Part shown: in pieces, positions 1-11,576 of the stretch
How positions within the stretch are numbered: position 1 is the stretch's first letter
Layout: every line of letters begins with the position of its first letter
Source of the DNA: Capitulum mitella
Taxonomy: Eukaryota; Arthropoda; Thecostraca; Pollicipedomorpha; Pollicipedidae
Direction: 5' to 3'
DNA length: 64,000 nt
NCBI GenBank assembly: GCA_030062745.1
Contig: CP099840.1
Coordinates: 8,309,432 to 8,373,431, forward strand
Notes under the pieces: model-generated
The model's database searches: none
What the model was told of the DNA's origin: nothing
What the model saw: the letters and a program-made list of their open reading frames with translations, nothing else
Translations under genes and position numbers: made by a program

Positions 1-1070
1 CGATCGAACGAGAGATGACCTTGATTGATGATGAACGGGAGATGACCAAGACCATCATTGATTCATTCGATGGAAACGGCTTGGAACGTGGGTGACTTCA
101 CGGGCAGAGGCATGACGGCTGTGCGTCTATGAAAAAGGGAAATTAACGGATATCAGGCGCGTACGAGGTCTGAGTATGAAAAGGCGTACTACGCTCGCTG
201 TGCTTCTCATATGTTCAACCTCGTGGTCAGTTACATCGCGAGAGCTCCAGAACTGGCCGGAGACACTTCTGGAACCATTAAGAAACCATTAGCGACGTGA
301 CGACCTTCGTCAGTGTGGCTCCAAGCGCATGGGCAACTTTAAGAACGCAAAAGCGGAGAACCGCTTTTGCTCTGAATCCCTTGCGAAATCCCTCTGCGAG
401 ACACGATGGGTGCAGCAGCACGTTGGCGTCGCTGTGATAAGGCTTAAGGGGTGTCGCCGCGGCCTACGTGCAAGAAAGGTCTGCCCGGGCTGGCGCCACG
501 GTAGCGTCAAAGGCGGAGGAGCTGTTGATGTCAGTGTCTTGACAAAGCTTCATTGTAGCCATGTGTATCCGCGCTAGGTTTGCCAGTCTCCTTTTACCCA
601 TCTCCAAGGCCCTGCAAAGCGCCACCCTTTACCTGCCTGCTTGCACGGTAGAGGTGGGTGGTCTCTTGGCAGTTTTTCGGAGCTTGCGAGAGAGAGAAAG
701 AGGATCAGGACTTCCCATCACACCTTCTGATTGATTGACGTCGAGTCAGTCATTGAGGAGCGGGTACAGGTCCAATGCATCGTCGGCGGACAGCTGCACC
801 GCAGCAACCCGCAGGTCACAGAACCAGAAACGTTCCGTTGTGTCACTATGTACGTTTCGTAGATCGAGGATATGATTTCACAGTTTGAGGAGCGTTTATA
901 GCCTCACTCCAAGGCAGTGGCACGACTCCAAAGTTTCGTCACCAGCCACGTCCCAGTTAACGCCAGAGAGCAGATCGAGGATTCAACGCCAGCGTATCAA
1001 GATGACCTTCCTGTACCACGAGAGGGACTGGCTGCAGAGGTGGAGCAATGGTTAGAGCAATGGAGTTCTG
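1..1070. other. Intergenic, nothing recognised
   Basis: I see no exon with acceptable splice sites, no RNA gene and no clear repeat before the hAT remnant. The short open frames here (for example 329-577) have no recognisable domain. Confidence 0.5.
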
Positions 1071-1079
1071 GTGATGTCG

Positions 1080-1245
1080 ATCACGCTGGAGCAGCTGCTG
1101 TTCCTCGGACTTCCCAGGACACGCTTCAGGTCTCCAGCATGGCCCAGTTTTACCCAAACATCTGCTGTCTTCGTCGCATCTTTGTTACACTTGCATTCAG
1201 CACCGCAACTGCTGAACGAACGTTCAGCTGGCAGGCGATTGGTCC
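1080..1245 (+). pseudogene. hAT transposase C-terminal fragment (dimerisation region), decayed
   Basis: The frame open from 917 reads, at about 1142-1234, YPNICCLRRIFVTLAFSTAT followed by AERTFS. This is the conserved block of the hAT-family C-terminal dimerisation domain, whose family consensus is a YPN...L..I..TLP.STATAERSFS pattern. The upstream residues EVEQWLEQW (about 1037-1063) fit the E/W-rich stretch that usually precedes it. After AERTFS the expected leucine-rich continuation is lost and the sequence runs into a fold-back repeat. No BED zinc finger or catalytic core is present nearby, so this is a dead fragment. The family assignment rests on one motif but that motif is distinctive. 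Confidence 0.7.
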
Positions 1246-2400
1246 CTGTTTGGTGAGCATCGCCTTTACGATGGATAACCGACGACAGTCGGGCGTGGGA
1301 GGACTCTGGAGAGTACCGATTCGGCGAAAGAGCAACGTGCGAAAACACCAGCAACAGTACCACAATGTCTAAGTATTCTTAGACATTGTGTTTACATAGA
1401 CATTAGACATTCATGGACGTATTCTTAATTTGTCAGCCGTCTTCCTCGATCGGCGGCGCCAGATTGCCAACCACGCGCCAAGTTCTCCAGTACTTCCTCC
1501 ATGTCACTCAGGGGACTTCTGGCAAGAAGGCCGCCTTCAAAACCACGGTGGAAAATGCGCTGATTTCTAGGAACATGATGCGTAAAAAGACGACCATGAG
1601 ACAGAATACTAAAGAAAGCTGCAGTTACTGTGGCAAGAGTGGCACTCGCTGCAGAAGCAGACGAAGAAAGTCAATGGCGAACCAGATTGTTGTCTTGAGA
1701 GTTGCCGTTTTCTCTGGGCAAGAAATACTTACATAGTCGTTCCCAGTCATTGCTGTCTGTCGTACGCCCCGTTGACCGTCGTAAAATTCTATGTCTTTTT
1801 TGGCAGCGTCTGATAGCACTCGGTTTCCCTTAATCTCTTCAACAGCATCAGGAGCTCCGAAATCGCATAGCTTTTTTCGGACTTTTTGAGGATTTCTCCC
1901 TGCCCTTACCTGCGTCATTGACTCTCTTCTTGCTCTGCTGCAGCGAGTGTCACTCTTCCCAAAGTAATTCCAACTTTCTTTCGCATTTTTGTCCCCTGGC
2001 TGTTTTTATACGCACCATTTTGCAAAACGTCAGAACATTTTTTCCACCGTGGCTTTGAACGCGGCCTTCTTGCCAGAAGCTACCTGACTGGCATGGAGGA
2101 AGTACTGGAGAACTGGAGTACTGGCGCGTGGCTGACAATCTGGTGCCACCGATCGAAAAAAACGGCTGACCATAGAATAAGAGTGACAGTACGTCTGTGG
2201 TTGGCTCTAAACAATGTGATACTGATGTTTTGTTTCAGGCGTTGCTCTTTCGCCGAACTGGTAGCATTCAGAGTCTTCCCACGCCTGATTACTGTCGGTT
2301 TATCCATCGCAAAGACCATACCCATCAGACCAGTCGCATTAGTTGCCTCACAGACCCCACTCCACACGAACAGCTCGCAAAACTCAACTGACGCGAGCAG
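1190..2400. repeat. Large imperfect inverted repeat (fold-back) containing the hAT remnant
   Basis: The left arm (about 1190-1565) and the reverse complement of the right arm (about 2045-2400) align in order along most of their length. Clear matching blocks are around 1262-1345 versus 2238-2325, and around 1430-1560 versus 2042-2170 (for example GGAGGAAGTACTGGAGAAC on one strand in both). The spacer is roughly 480 bp and shows no recognisable coding sequence. The arms differ by many substitutions and small indels, so the structure is old. It may be a fold-back derivative of a hAT element. Confidence 0.75.
1361..1390. repeat. 13-bp perfect hairpin with 4-nt loop
   Basis: CACAATGTCTAAG at 1361-1373 is the exact reverse complement of 1378-1390, with loop TATT. 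It lies inside the left arm of the large fold-back and is probably part of the transposon-derived sequence. Confidence 0.7.
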
Positions 2401-2403
2401 AAA

Positions 2404-2474
2404 ACCCCCGCGTAGCTGAATGCGCGTCCGCGGGCCGCCGCCGCCGACCGACGCGCATTCAGCTACGCGGGGGT
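2404..2474. repeat. Perfect 25-bp inverted repeat, 21-nt GC-rich loop
   Basis: Positions 2404-2428 (beginning ACCCCCGCGTAGC) are the exact reverse complement of 2450-2474. The loop is CG-only apart from one or two bases. The repeat sits just outside the right arm of the fold-back. It could be the paired ends of a tiny transposon, a recently made inversion or a transcribed hairpin. No coding frame crosses it convincingly. Confidence 0.85.
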
Positions 2475-3122
2475 ACAAGGCTTCTGACACCTCGCTCTAT
2501 CCCCGTCAGCCTATTATTATTGCCAAGTTCTACCTAGCTTGTTATCCCGCTACTCCTACCTACTATTTCGAGGTCCACCGGTCTCCACCGGTCTCCGCGA
2601 GTCCCATTCCGACTCCCAGGCCAAGCAACGCAGCAGCACCAAGCCACCTCCCGGTCGTTCTAGATAATATTCCTGTTTTCGGCACTAGGTCAGGTCGTGG
2701 CTGTGATGAAGGCAGGCTGTGCATGAGTCGGATACGGGTCGACTTCTAGGTTAGTGTAACTTTCAAACCACGTGTCATACGAACTTTAGAAGTGCATGGG
2801 ACGATTTGCTTCATCGAGAGGGTTCAGAAGATATCGCTACATGATGAATTATTTCAGTTCAGTTGGAAGTTGTTGATGGGCCCAATTTGCCCAAAAACCA
2901 ACATTTTTGAGGCCAATGCGCTACGCCCAAATATTGTCCCGTCTTGTCAAAAATCACTGTGTGTGCTTCCAATGAGTCAGTCACGAGAAAAACTTTGGTC
3001 AGCTACAGTTTTGAAACATTTTTCAAAAATGCGCCACCCTATTGGACATGGCAGTCCGGATGCCTGTTTCGATTCATGGTGCTGGGCAACGTGGCTACTT
3101 GTTGCGCAGACCAGATTTGGCG

Positions 3123-3124
<2 letters not shown>
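2475..3124. other. Intergenic, nothing recognised
   Basis: Apart from a short direct repeat of TCCACCGGTC at about 2572-2593, I see no gene, RNA or element here. Confidence 0.5.
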
Positions 3125-3197
<73 letters not shown>

Positions 3198-3213
3198 CTT
3201 TCTCTCTCTCTCT
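3125..3213 (+). repeat. (CT)n microsatellite, about 89 bp
   Basis: The CT dinucleotide tract is nearly uninterrupted, becoming imperfect after about 3194. This is the first of five long CT tracts in the window, all CT on the + strand. Confidence 0.95.
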
Positions 3214-3529
3214 TTCTTCCCCCCCGCATCTCCCGCCTTATTTTCTGCATTATCCATGCCTAAATTTTTTCAGGCCTTCTGGATATTCCAGGCACTCGTA
3301 GGACGCTGGTAAACGAGTTATTTCGTTCCTTTGGGGAGGGGTGTAAAAAATAGTGGCCGAAATCCAATGGTTTGATGGAGGAGAGGGACTCATATACTCT
3401 CTCATACCCGTGAGCCCGACACAAAATCCTGTGTGCGTCCCTGCCAGCGCGTTTTGCTGACGACGGTTACATCGCAGCGGACGGATTCCTGCGTTATGTC
3501 ACCTGTTATGACTAGTGAATAAACGTGGA

Positions 3530-3735
3530 CTGCATTTGGAAGAAATCCTTGCAATAGAGATAAAAGAATCCGGACAAAAAAGTAGTTCTGTAGGAATGTA
3601 TTGGTCCAGAGATAAAAAGGACGTTGAAAATATCGGAACTCAAACAGTATGTCCTCTTCGTTAGCTGATTGGATAGAGACCTGCGTTCGTAATCGCAACG
3701 CCGTGGGTTCAAGTTTCGACATGGTCAGCCTTCGA
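3530..3735 (+). repeat. SINE-like repeat with a tRNA-Thr-like head
   Basis: Positions 3661-3674 (TTAGCTGATTGGAT) resemble an RNA polymerase III A box, and 3705-3717 (GGGTTCAAGTTTC) resemble a B box at the spacing of a tRNA. The loop between them holds TTCGTAA, which would give a Thr (CGU) anticodon, but the acceptor and anticodon stems are broken, so it is not a functional tRNA. The upstream segment 3530-3610 resembles 55,618-55,700, which suggests an interspersed family. The assignment as a tRNA-derived SINE is an inference. Confidence 0.45.
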
Positions 3736-4619
3736 TCAGCAATACGAGTAGCGTGGATGGGACACCGGACGCTTGAGCCCAAGCAGCTGTCCGCCTGCTT
3801 CTACCACGAACTTCCGCTCAACCGGCAGCGAGGCGGAGCGTCACCGTTTCCTGATGAGTCCGGTGGTGACCAGAATGGTGAGGTCCCCCTCCCCGTTCGC
3901 GGCTTCTATTGGCGGCGGCGGATGCGGAGGCGGCAACCGACATGTGAGCGGCTAACCTTGCCAGATGCCGGCCGGAGGCGACGGTGGCGGCGCAGCGCTC
4001 AGCGGCGCGGCCGGCAGTCGTTACGGAGGTGCGGCGGCGGCAAGCGGCGGGAACGTGCGGTGTGTCGGCGCAGTGACGACGGCGTGTGTGTTGAGTACAG
4101 CTACAGGATGGCACGCGGAGGGGTAAGTGGATTGTGAAAAGCGAAGGAGTGGTGTCCGATCGTGTGGTAAAGACAAATATGCCAAAGGGAAAGGCGCGTA
4201 ACTACTCGTGTGGTTCGCTGCGCGCATCCGTTTCCTGGCGATCACCGTGGTCGGCATAGGATTGTGTCTGCCTTCGAACCCGTCAGTTCGCACCAGCTGC
4301 TGCTCCCTTCGTTGCTATTTGGCTTCGTAGATATCTGCCACAGGAGACACGGTCCATATTTGTTTCGCCTGCGAAGGTACGCTTTTCGTGGCGAGCATCT
4401 ATTGAAGCATGTCTGCATGGAACGCCAGGCTGCTGTGCTGACTTGGACAAAAAGACTTAAACTAACGAAGAGAAAAGTATAAACCTGAGTTGGGAAAAAA
4501 CTGCATAGAGTTGTGGTGATAAAAGATCCTCTCAAAACATGTGGAATGTCCATGAGCCGCTGAAGCTCTATTTCCATTCATACAGGGCATCCTACGGATC
4601 GCTGCAAGGCGTGACCAGA
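3736..4619. other. Intergenic, nothing recognised
   Basis: The GC content is mixed and I see no supported exon or element. Confidence 0.4.
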
Positions 4620-4935
4620 CCTGTGCTCGATTCCCTCGGAATCAAGAACGATGCGGAATCGATTCCGTTCCGGCCAGAGTCAGAATGGGAATCAGTTCCA
4701 CTGATAAGTGCCCGATTGAAAGTCGCGGTTGAATAACGTTTGTTTGCGGAATTAGAGTTGGAATCTGTTTCATTGGCTTAATCGAATCCAGTGGATCTTG
4801 GTGAAATCGATTCCTAAATCGGCCCATTTCATTTTGAGACGGCATCGGAATCGATTGAGTTTTGACGAAACCGCGTTGAGTCAGAATCGCAATTGGTCCA
4901 GCAAGCCATGCGTTGGATTCGAAATCGATTCCCCC
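4620..4935. repeat. Degenerate GAATCGATT-type short repeats
   Basis: The segment is dense in variants of GGAATCGATTCC (for example around 4650, 4690, 4808, 4850 and 4920), often on alternating strands. It looks like a decayed short-unit satellite. Confidence 0.55.
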
Positions 4936-5975
4936 CGAAGTGGAATGAAGCACAGGTCTGGGCGTGACTGGAAGCTGCAGAAACAGACGGCCGCCGACAG
5001 GCAGACAGACGGGGAGAGAGCGTGTTTCCGCCACGTGACGTGTGCGATTCAGGGTGCGTTTCTCCGCGGTTAGCATCTCACACCAGTTGGGTTTACTTCC
5101 GGCTGGCGACACAGCGGAGAGAGCGACTTCTCTGCCCCTCCCCCGCCAGCTGCCGAGGCCGGAAAAATGCCAACGGCAAGGGCATCCCAGATTTTGTCGC
5201 TATGCTTCTTTCGGCACGTGCTGGTGGCTTATCAGTTTTCCTCCAGCGTTTGCCGTGTTCGGAGGGAGCGTTGGCCGACTGCCAGCATATTGCCAACAGA
5301 GCCCCGAGACCGGCCGGCCACCACCTAGCGGCCTCTGCTCGCGGTGACGAGTACTTTCATTTTCCGGTTTCGGGATCGATGTGGGGTGGGGCGGCGCCGG
5401 CCCGCGGACCGGTTCCAGCGGGGAGGGGGAGTGGGAGTAGGGCTGCGGTGCCGACAGGTTGTTTGGGCCGGACGGCGAAGCAGGCTGCCGCGGGGTACCG
5501 CAGCAGAAGCCTCCTGTCCACTTTCCGCTTCGACTGTGAGGCCGTGGCGGGCCGCGCAGCGGCTGCCGAAGTTGGCCGAATGTGGCCGAATGGGTGCCTG
5601 CGGGTTGGCGCCTGCCTGCTTGCCGGTCGGTCGGTGCGCGTCATGCAGCACTGGGCGCCGTGCTCCAGGCGTCGCTCGTGTTCCGAAGCGACGGCGCCGC
5701 CTCCGTGCCCGGATGGACGTCGGTCCCGCCCCAGATTCCCGAGGTGGCCGTTTCTGGGAACTGAGCGGTCGGCCGGCGCGCCAAGGTCAGAAGGGGTGCG
5801 TTGTCGGGCACGGCGCGGCGAGGGCGCGCCCCCCACCGGCTTCCTTTGTTCCGCTCGGGACGGACAACGGCCGGCGATCTTTTTCAGTCAGAAATCCGGC
5901 CCAGGACCTCGCTCGGTCCGCCGTCGCGGTGGACAGGAATCTCGCGGCGGCTGACGCCGTGCTTGGGACAATGCT
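4936..5975. other. CpG-rich intergenic DNA without a supported gene
   Basis: This stretch is strongly GC-rich with frequent CpG, so long frames are open on both strands (for example 5022-5954). The translations are Arg/Gly/Pro/Ala-rich without domains, and frames overlap on both strands, as expected by chance. A CpG-island promoter cannot be excluded. Confidence 0.4.
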
Positions 5976-6170
5976 CGTCACCGCCGTGGCGGGTGACGTC
6001 GTCCCTGGGACATTGATCGTCACCGCCGTGGCGGGTGACGTCGTCCCTGGGACATTGATCGTCACCGCCGTGTCAGGTCGTCCTGAGATATGATCGCAGC
6101 TGTGGCGGCTGACAGCGTCCCAGGGGCACTGATCGTCCACCGCTGTGACGTGATCGATGTGTCATCGTGA
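5976..6170 (+). repeat. 42-bp minisatellite, two near-identical plus decayed copies
   Basis: The unit starting CGTCACCGCCGTGGCGGGTG is repeated at 5976 and 6018, with decayed copies from 6060. The preceding bases (from about 5934) look like an older copy. The unit contains CGTCAC and GTGACG half-sites. Confidence 0.85.
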
Positions 6171-7719
6171 CGTCGCTCGGGCCTGACAATTTGATGGGGG
6201 TGGTGTGCCACAGTGATGTCTTGTAACCCACCTGCCTCTGTCACTGTGATGGAATTCGGTGTGCCCTGTCCTGTGCGGTCGATCTCACAAGACCACCCCC
6301 GTCCCCCCCGAGCGAAGCCTACAGTAGATTATGTGTTAGGTGTTGAGAGGTATAGCTGCAACGTCTGAACTTAACTCGCCTCGTGACTGGCGCTGTGGAC
6401 AAGCCAAGCGTTCCGATCGTCGGAGGTCTGAGGCAGGCATGTTCCCACCCCCTCCCCCCCCCGAAACGCCTGGCCGCCGGTGCGCCGGTAATTTAATGCT
6501 AATACCTACGACCTGCGGACTCCGCGATCATTACTGCTCCGCGCCCCGGGAGGGGACCAGAGCGGACGCTTCCTTGGACTGGACGCTAGGCAGGCGATTC
6601 GGCCGAGCGACCGCGGCTGGCTACGCTTGGTCGCGCCTTGACGGGCCTCCCGCGTGTTTCAGGTGGTGAACGGTCGCCTGAAAGCTCCCCCTCGGACAGC
6701 GTTTGTGCTGCGTATTCCGCTGACAGGACTCGGGAGCGGGACCGAGCCACTGCGGCCGGCAGCCAGTCAGACGATCCAGCCGAGTGGTGTGATTCGTGAA
6801 TCATGGAAAACGAAATATCGCACAACGTGGAGACCATCGGTCGGGCGTAGGTTGCGCAGAGAGGGGTGGGGGACCGGCCGTTCGGTCGGCGCCCTGAGAA
6901 TGCGCTGCGTCACGCATGTTGTACCTCCGCACCTCCGCGGAGAGGTCCTTCTGTCAGTGAAAACAAGCTCACCAGCCTTGGCGTCGGAGCCCGGCCTGCA
7001 GCAGGAATACGCTGAATAACTGAGTACCCGCCGACGCCTGATAAATGGCAGCCGGCGAAAGGAATGCGGGACATATGCTCATTCGGTGCACACCTCTGTT
7101 GTTTTCGTGCGATCGCGGGCTGATTTGTTTTGACCCGGGCACACCTGGCCACCCGGTGAACGGGCCAGTGGTTATGGACCTGCTGGAGGCACTGTTTCAA
7201 ATGGTTTGGACACTTGAAAATTGTTTTTTTTTTACGTCCAATACCGAATGCCTCCAGGATAAAGACAGGGGAATGGAGAGTGATTATAGACGTCCCGTGG
7301 ATAGATAAATGGCTAGTGGGCTCAGTTCAGGGGTAATTATTTTACAAGTCTTTGGGTGGTATAACTGAGGATCGACCCGCAAAAAACAAATGTTTATTGT
7401 AGCGATGTTTTCCGCTGCAGACCGTGAACTCCTTGCTTTGGTTGCGAGCTAGTGGTATCACTATCCGTCCTGACGAAGTTCTGATCAGAACAATGTTTCA
7501 TCACCGTGCGGATCAGAATTGTGGTTCGTTGCAGCAGCGCATCTAGGATTTTCCTAAGGGAACGTGGAGCTAGGCCTTCGGCTGGGGGACCTCCGTCTTC
7601 AGGGGTGCCATCGTTCGCGGGAATGTATTGCGTGTGCTTTGCAACAGAAAATGCATATAAATGCGCCGGATGTATGCATGCGGAATAACGCGTAATATAT
7701 AATAATGCATAATAAGGCA
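6171..7719. other. Intergenic, nothing recognised
   Basis: No open frame shows a domain and I found no RNA gene or transposon end. Confidence 0.4.
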
Positions 7720-8215
7720 AAACAACGCGTCCTACGAAAACAATGAATTAAACTGAAACTGTTCGCTCTCAAATGCATTTATGGATACCAATTTTAATTC
7801 GCCATATTATGTCACACAGCGTTCAATGTTATGGGATATGATGGCCTGATGCCCCTAAAGCCGGTTCATGCAATTCACAGTCCCGCGGAAGTCTCGTTCA
7901 CAGCTCAGATGGGTCTCTTGTAGGTCAGCGAGGGTTTCGCATCACACCATATGCATAAAACACGGAACGGCAAAAAACGTCCCGCTGAAGTGAGAAATGG
8001 AATCAAAAATGTTCGCTCTCAGTTGCATTCATGGACACCAATTGTAGCTCGGTATAGAAAGTCACACAGTGCCTAAATGCTGTCGGATCTGACAGCCTCT
8101 GTAACGGGATCGGGCTGTTTGCAGGCTCGCAGATGGAGGCCTCCTTCATAGTTCAGCAGGAGTCTCTTATACGCCAGTAATGATATTCCTCACAGGTCAA
8201 CAAGGGCCACTTTGC
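7720..8215 (+). repeat. Diverged direct duplication, period about 250 bp
   Basis: GTTCGCTCTC plus following sequence at 7761 recurs at 8011. Both copies continue through a similar ATGGA(T/C)ACCAATT and TCACACAG stretch. The second copy runs into the degenerate minisatellite that follows. Confidence 0.65.
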
Positions 8216-8870
8216 TGCAGATAGAACATGATGACCTGTAAAAAAGGCACGTGCTGTTTACAGGCCAGCAAATGCCATCTTAGGACAGGAACCCTGTAAC
8301 GCCTGGTGGAGACGTCTTTGTAGGACGCCATGGGCACCTTCATCGGCCGGCAGCTGCAAGGATTCCTTCACAGACGTACAGGGGCTTTTGGGGCTCTTTC
8401 CAGGGCCACTTCGGCTGGTCTGTGGGGGCCTCTCTGCAGGCGGTTAGATGATTTCTTTATAGGGCAACAGAGGGTTCCTTTCGGGGTCGGCAGGTTGCCC
8501 GTCTGCGGGTCAACGGGGCATCCCGTTGGCCACCCTTTATAGGGCTGCAGGGGTCCTTTACAGGCCAGCAAGGGGCCATCTACAGGTTCGTAGGCGGGCC
8601 CTAACCAGGCCAACAGGGGCCCGTCTGTTGACCAGCTGGGGACTTTTTACAGACCGGCATGGAACTTCTTTATGAGGGCAGGCCTGCGGGGGACCATCTG
8701 CAGGGTGCCAAAGGACCCTTAACATGTCGACAGGAGGCCTATTCACAGGCCCTTCACAGGACGGCACGGGCCCTCTGCAAGCTGACAGGGACCCTCTGCA
8801 AGCCAAAAGATGCTTCGTTTGCATTCCAGCAGGACCCCTTAACTAGTACAGCAGCCTGAGCTGGTAAGAA
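8080..8870 (+). repeat. Degenerate minisatellite, unit about 30 bp
   Basis: The segment repeats variants of a unit like CAGGCCAGCAGGGGCC plus CTTTA or TCTGCAGG, about two dozen times with many substitutions and length changes. Frames open through it (for example 8330-8542) reflect the repeat and not a gene. Confidence 0.7.
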
Positions 8871-9174
8871 ATCCCTTAGCGGAAATGGTCCCCAAAGGTC
8901 CCCAATGGTTCATTGCCCGAGGAGCCCCAAAGCAGACTAGCCAGGAAATCCCTCCACACGTGGCGCGGAGGGCACTAATTCAGCTCAAACCCAGGGCCGT
9001 TCAGCGCGCAATGCGGGGTGCCCGGATATGGGGCGGAGGGGCCTTCTCCGAACCAAGGAAGGGGTTACAGCCCCGTACCGCCCCGTTGGATGCACCTCTG
9101 GCTCATTGGCGTGGGTTGCGTTTTAGATACCAATGCTGGAGCCCTGGCAGTGCGCTGAGCCCTGTCACGGACGG

Positions 9175-9350
9175 TGCCGGCCGCGCTCGATCTCGGCGCC
9201 GCCGCACTCTGCCGGAGGGCAGTGTTGACACGCTGCGCCGCTGCGTTCTGCCGGAGGGCAGTGTTGTTACGCCGCGCCGCTGCGTTCTGCCGGACGGCAG
9301 TGTTGACACGCCGCGCCGCTGCGCTCGTCCCGCGGCTCGGCGCCACCGGC
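9175..9350 (+). repeat. 39-bp minisatellite, about 3-4 copies
   Basis: CTGCCGGAGGGCAGTGTTG occurs at 9209, 9248 and, with one change, 9287, giving an exact 39-bp period. The unit is a multiple of three, so frames stay open through it on both strands, but no splice context or domain supports coding. Confidence 0.85.
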
Positions 9351-11495
9351 AGACGCGCCGCGGCCGGCAAACGTGCGGCGAGTGACCGCCAGTCACGGAC
9401 GCGTCACGGCCGGCCGACGTGGGGAGCCGCGCCAGCTGTCGTGGCCTGGCGGCGGCTGCGGCGGCGGCGGCGGCGCGGTCGTTGACAGCGGTGGCCCGCG
9501 GCGGCGTGGTGGTGCGGTGGCGCCCCACGGTCTGCGGCGGTAGTGGCGCGGTTCTGGGTACTGCCGGCGGCACTCCGGGAATCAGTTAGGCGGCTGAGGC
9601 TGCGAAAATTGCCGCAGGCGGAGTTCTGAGCATTGCATCGGCTACGAAGTTGAATACAGCTTCAATATTTCAGAATACCAATCGGAGACACTCGGAACCG
9701 TCAGAATAGCTGTGGAATGACGCCCTGCCAGTTGCTGAGGACGCTGCTGGAGCCAGTGTAACCTTAGGACAGCGTTCTGGAGTGCGCAAAGGGACACCAT
9801 CCCATCGCTACTAAAATGTCGTCGTCCAAGTACATGAAGCCTCCAGAAATCATTAGTAGCGCCCCGGCAGCGGCTGAGGGTAATCGTCATAAGAACGTCG
9901 CGTCATGATAGTACCACGTGCTGGAAGAAAAGGTGTGCCATTTCGTTGTTAGAAGGTCGTGTTGGAGGTATGACAAACAGGTCATGGGAACGCCAATCGG
10001 CGCTGAGATAAAGAAAGGGCGCCCGGAGGCAGAACGCACCCTGTGCGCTGCAGGGCGTCGAGTCACGCCCCAAAATGTCGGTAGTGCCAAACAACAAGGC
10101 TCCCCCCTCACTGAGGGATATCAAGAATGGAAGGGGGACCAGCAGGGCGACGCCCCACCCTCGGGCTAAGTGGCTATGGCCGGCGGCGGTGGCCACTCGT
10201 TAAGGGCGGCCCACCGAGCGTGGGAGGGCCGGTCGACACGTGGGAGGACCGGCCGGTCATGCGGCACGGCGACGGCCGGCGCCGCTGGCCGCCACGGGAA
10301 TCCGGCATTCACGCGTCCCACGAGCGGCCGCCCTGCCCTCCTTGTTTAACAGCATAAAGAAAATAATAACGCCGGTCACACTCTTACCGGCACCGACTGT
10401 GGCACCAGCACGGTGCACCGGGGCAGTACGAAAGAAATGCTCGGGTTGCGGGGTTAACTGCGGTGGGATGGAGCATCGTAATCTTCATCCACTTTCCTGC
10501 GTTTTCTGAGTGGCATTATGCTGGGCAGCGGAACAAAAACGGCGGTTTCCTGCGGGCTGGACGCAGCCGCCCTCGGTGCACGGTGCTGGTGTAATTCATG
10601 ATTTGACATCGCCCTCGGCCCGGCTGGAATTTTTGGAAAGAAAGCTGTTCAGTTGCGTTTGTCTTGCGGTGGCATTCACAGGTGCCAGTGGTGCTGTGGG
10701 CGGGCTTCGTCTGTGTGCTGTTCGGGTGCGCAGTCCAGACCGCGCTCGGCTCTGCAGTGGTGGTGGCGCTCCCCCTGTCACTGACGCGGCTGTGAGGTCA
10801 GGCGGCAGCGAGTCACGCTCGGTCGCGTCCGCTCTCGCCGTTCGGGCGGCGAGGCGGCCGTCTGTTTCTGGCGGTGCGTTCCCTCCCGCGGTCCCAGCGG
10901 CCGTCTCGCCGACTCTGACGACGCTGCGACGATTGTGACGCATTGCTGTGCAGCGCGCCACTCCCTCGCGGCTTCGCGCGCGCGGGTTTCTCCGCGGCCT
11001 GCGTACCAGAGACACCCGCGCTCGCGTCACCCTCCGCCTCCAGCAGACAGACGTGCTGTAAACACCGGCACTCGATGTCTGTTATCAGCTTAATTGTTCT
11101 GGTTATCCCATGCTGTGTTGGCACTATTGATTGACGGACATTCTTGAGCTCGAGTCAGGTTATTTAGTGGTCGGATTTCGTTTAAGTACTATTGCTTTTA
11201 AGATCTTTAGTGGAAGATTTATCGAGTGCAATTGCCAACATTGTCTGGCGTGCAGTAGTGAGCAGAAACGAGGTGTCCCTGCCACTGGGTTCATCTAGTA
11301 ACATAACGTTGGCGTTGGTCTTTTAAGATTTCGGTATTACAAAAAAATGCTTGTCATGGCTCCATGTTTTTTGAGCCCGGTAAAGCTGATCATATGATTA
11401 AATGGTTTACAACGTGAGACTTAGCATTTGCGACACTACCTATCCACAGAGGCGGTGTATGCGATGTAATTCGGTTTTAGGGCAAAAGTTTGTAT
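9351..11495. other. Intergenic, nothing recognised
   Basis: CpG-rich segments alternate with neutral DNA. The frames at 10,510-10,938 and on the opposite strand are compositional. No gene or element is supported. Confidence 0.4.
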
Positions 11496-11576
11496 CGTAG
11501 ATGTTCGTCGGCCAAAAACTCGTCGAACTTAAGTTCGTCACGCAAAAGTTCGTCAAGGACCACAGTTCGTCTAGGG
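11495..11576 (+). repeat. Short tandem repeats of AAAAGTTCGTC type
   Basis: Variants of (C/A)AAAAGTTCGTC recur every 15-20 bp between 11,495 and 11,573, and again at 11,863-11,875 beyond the MITE-like insert. The array therefore appears to have been interrupted by that insert. Confidence 0.55.

Noticed and set aside
5022..5954. 310-codon open frame (+)
   Set aside because: It lies in CpG-rich DNA where frames are open on both strands. The Arg/Gly/Pro/Ala-rich translation has no domain, and there is no clear start context or splice pattern.
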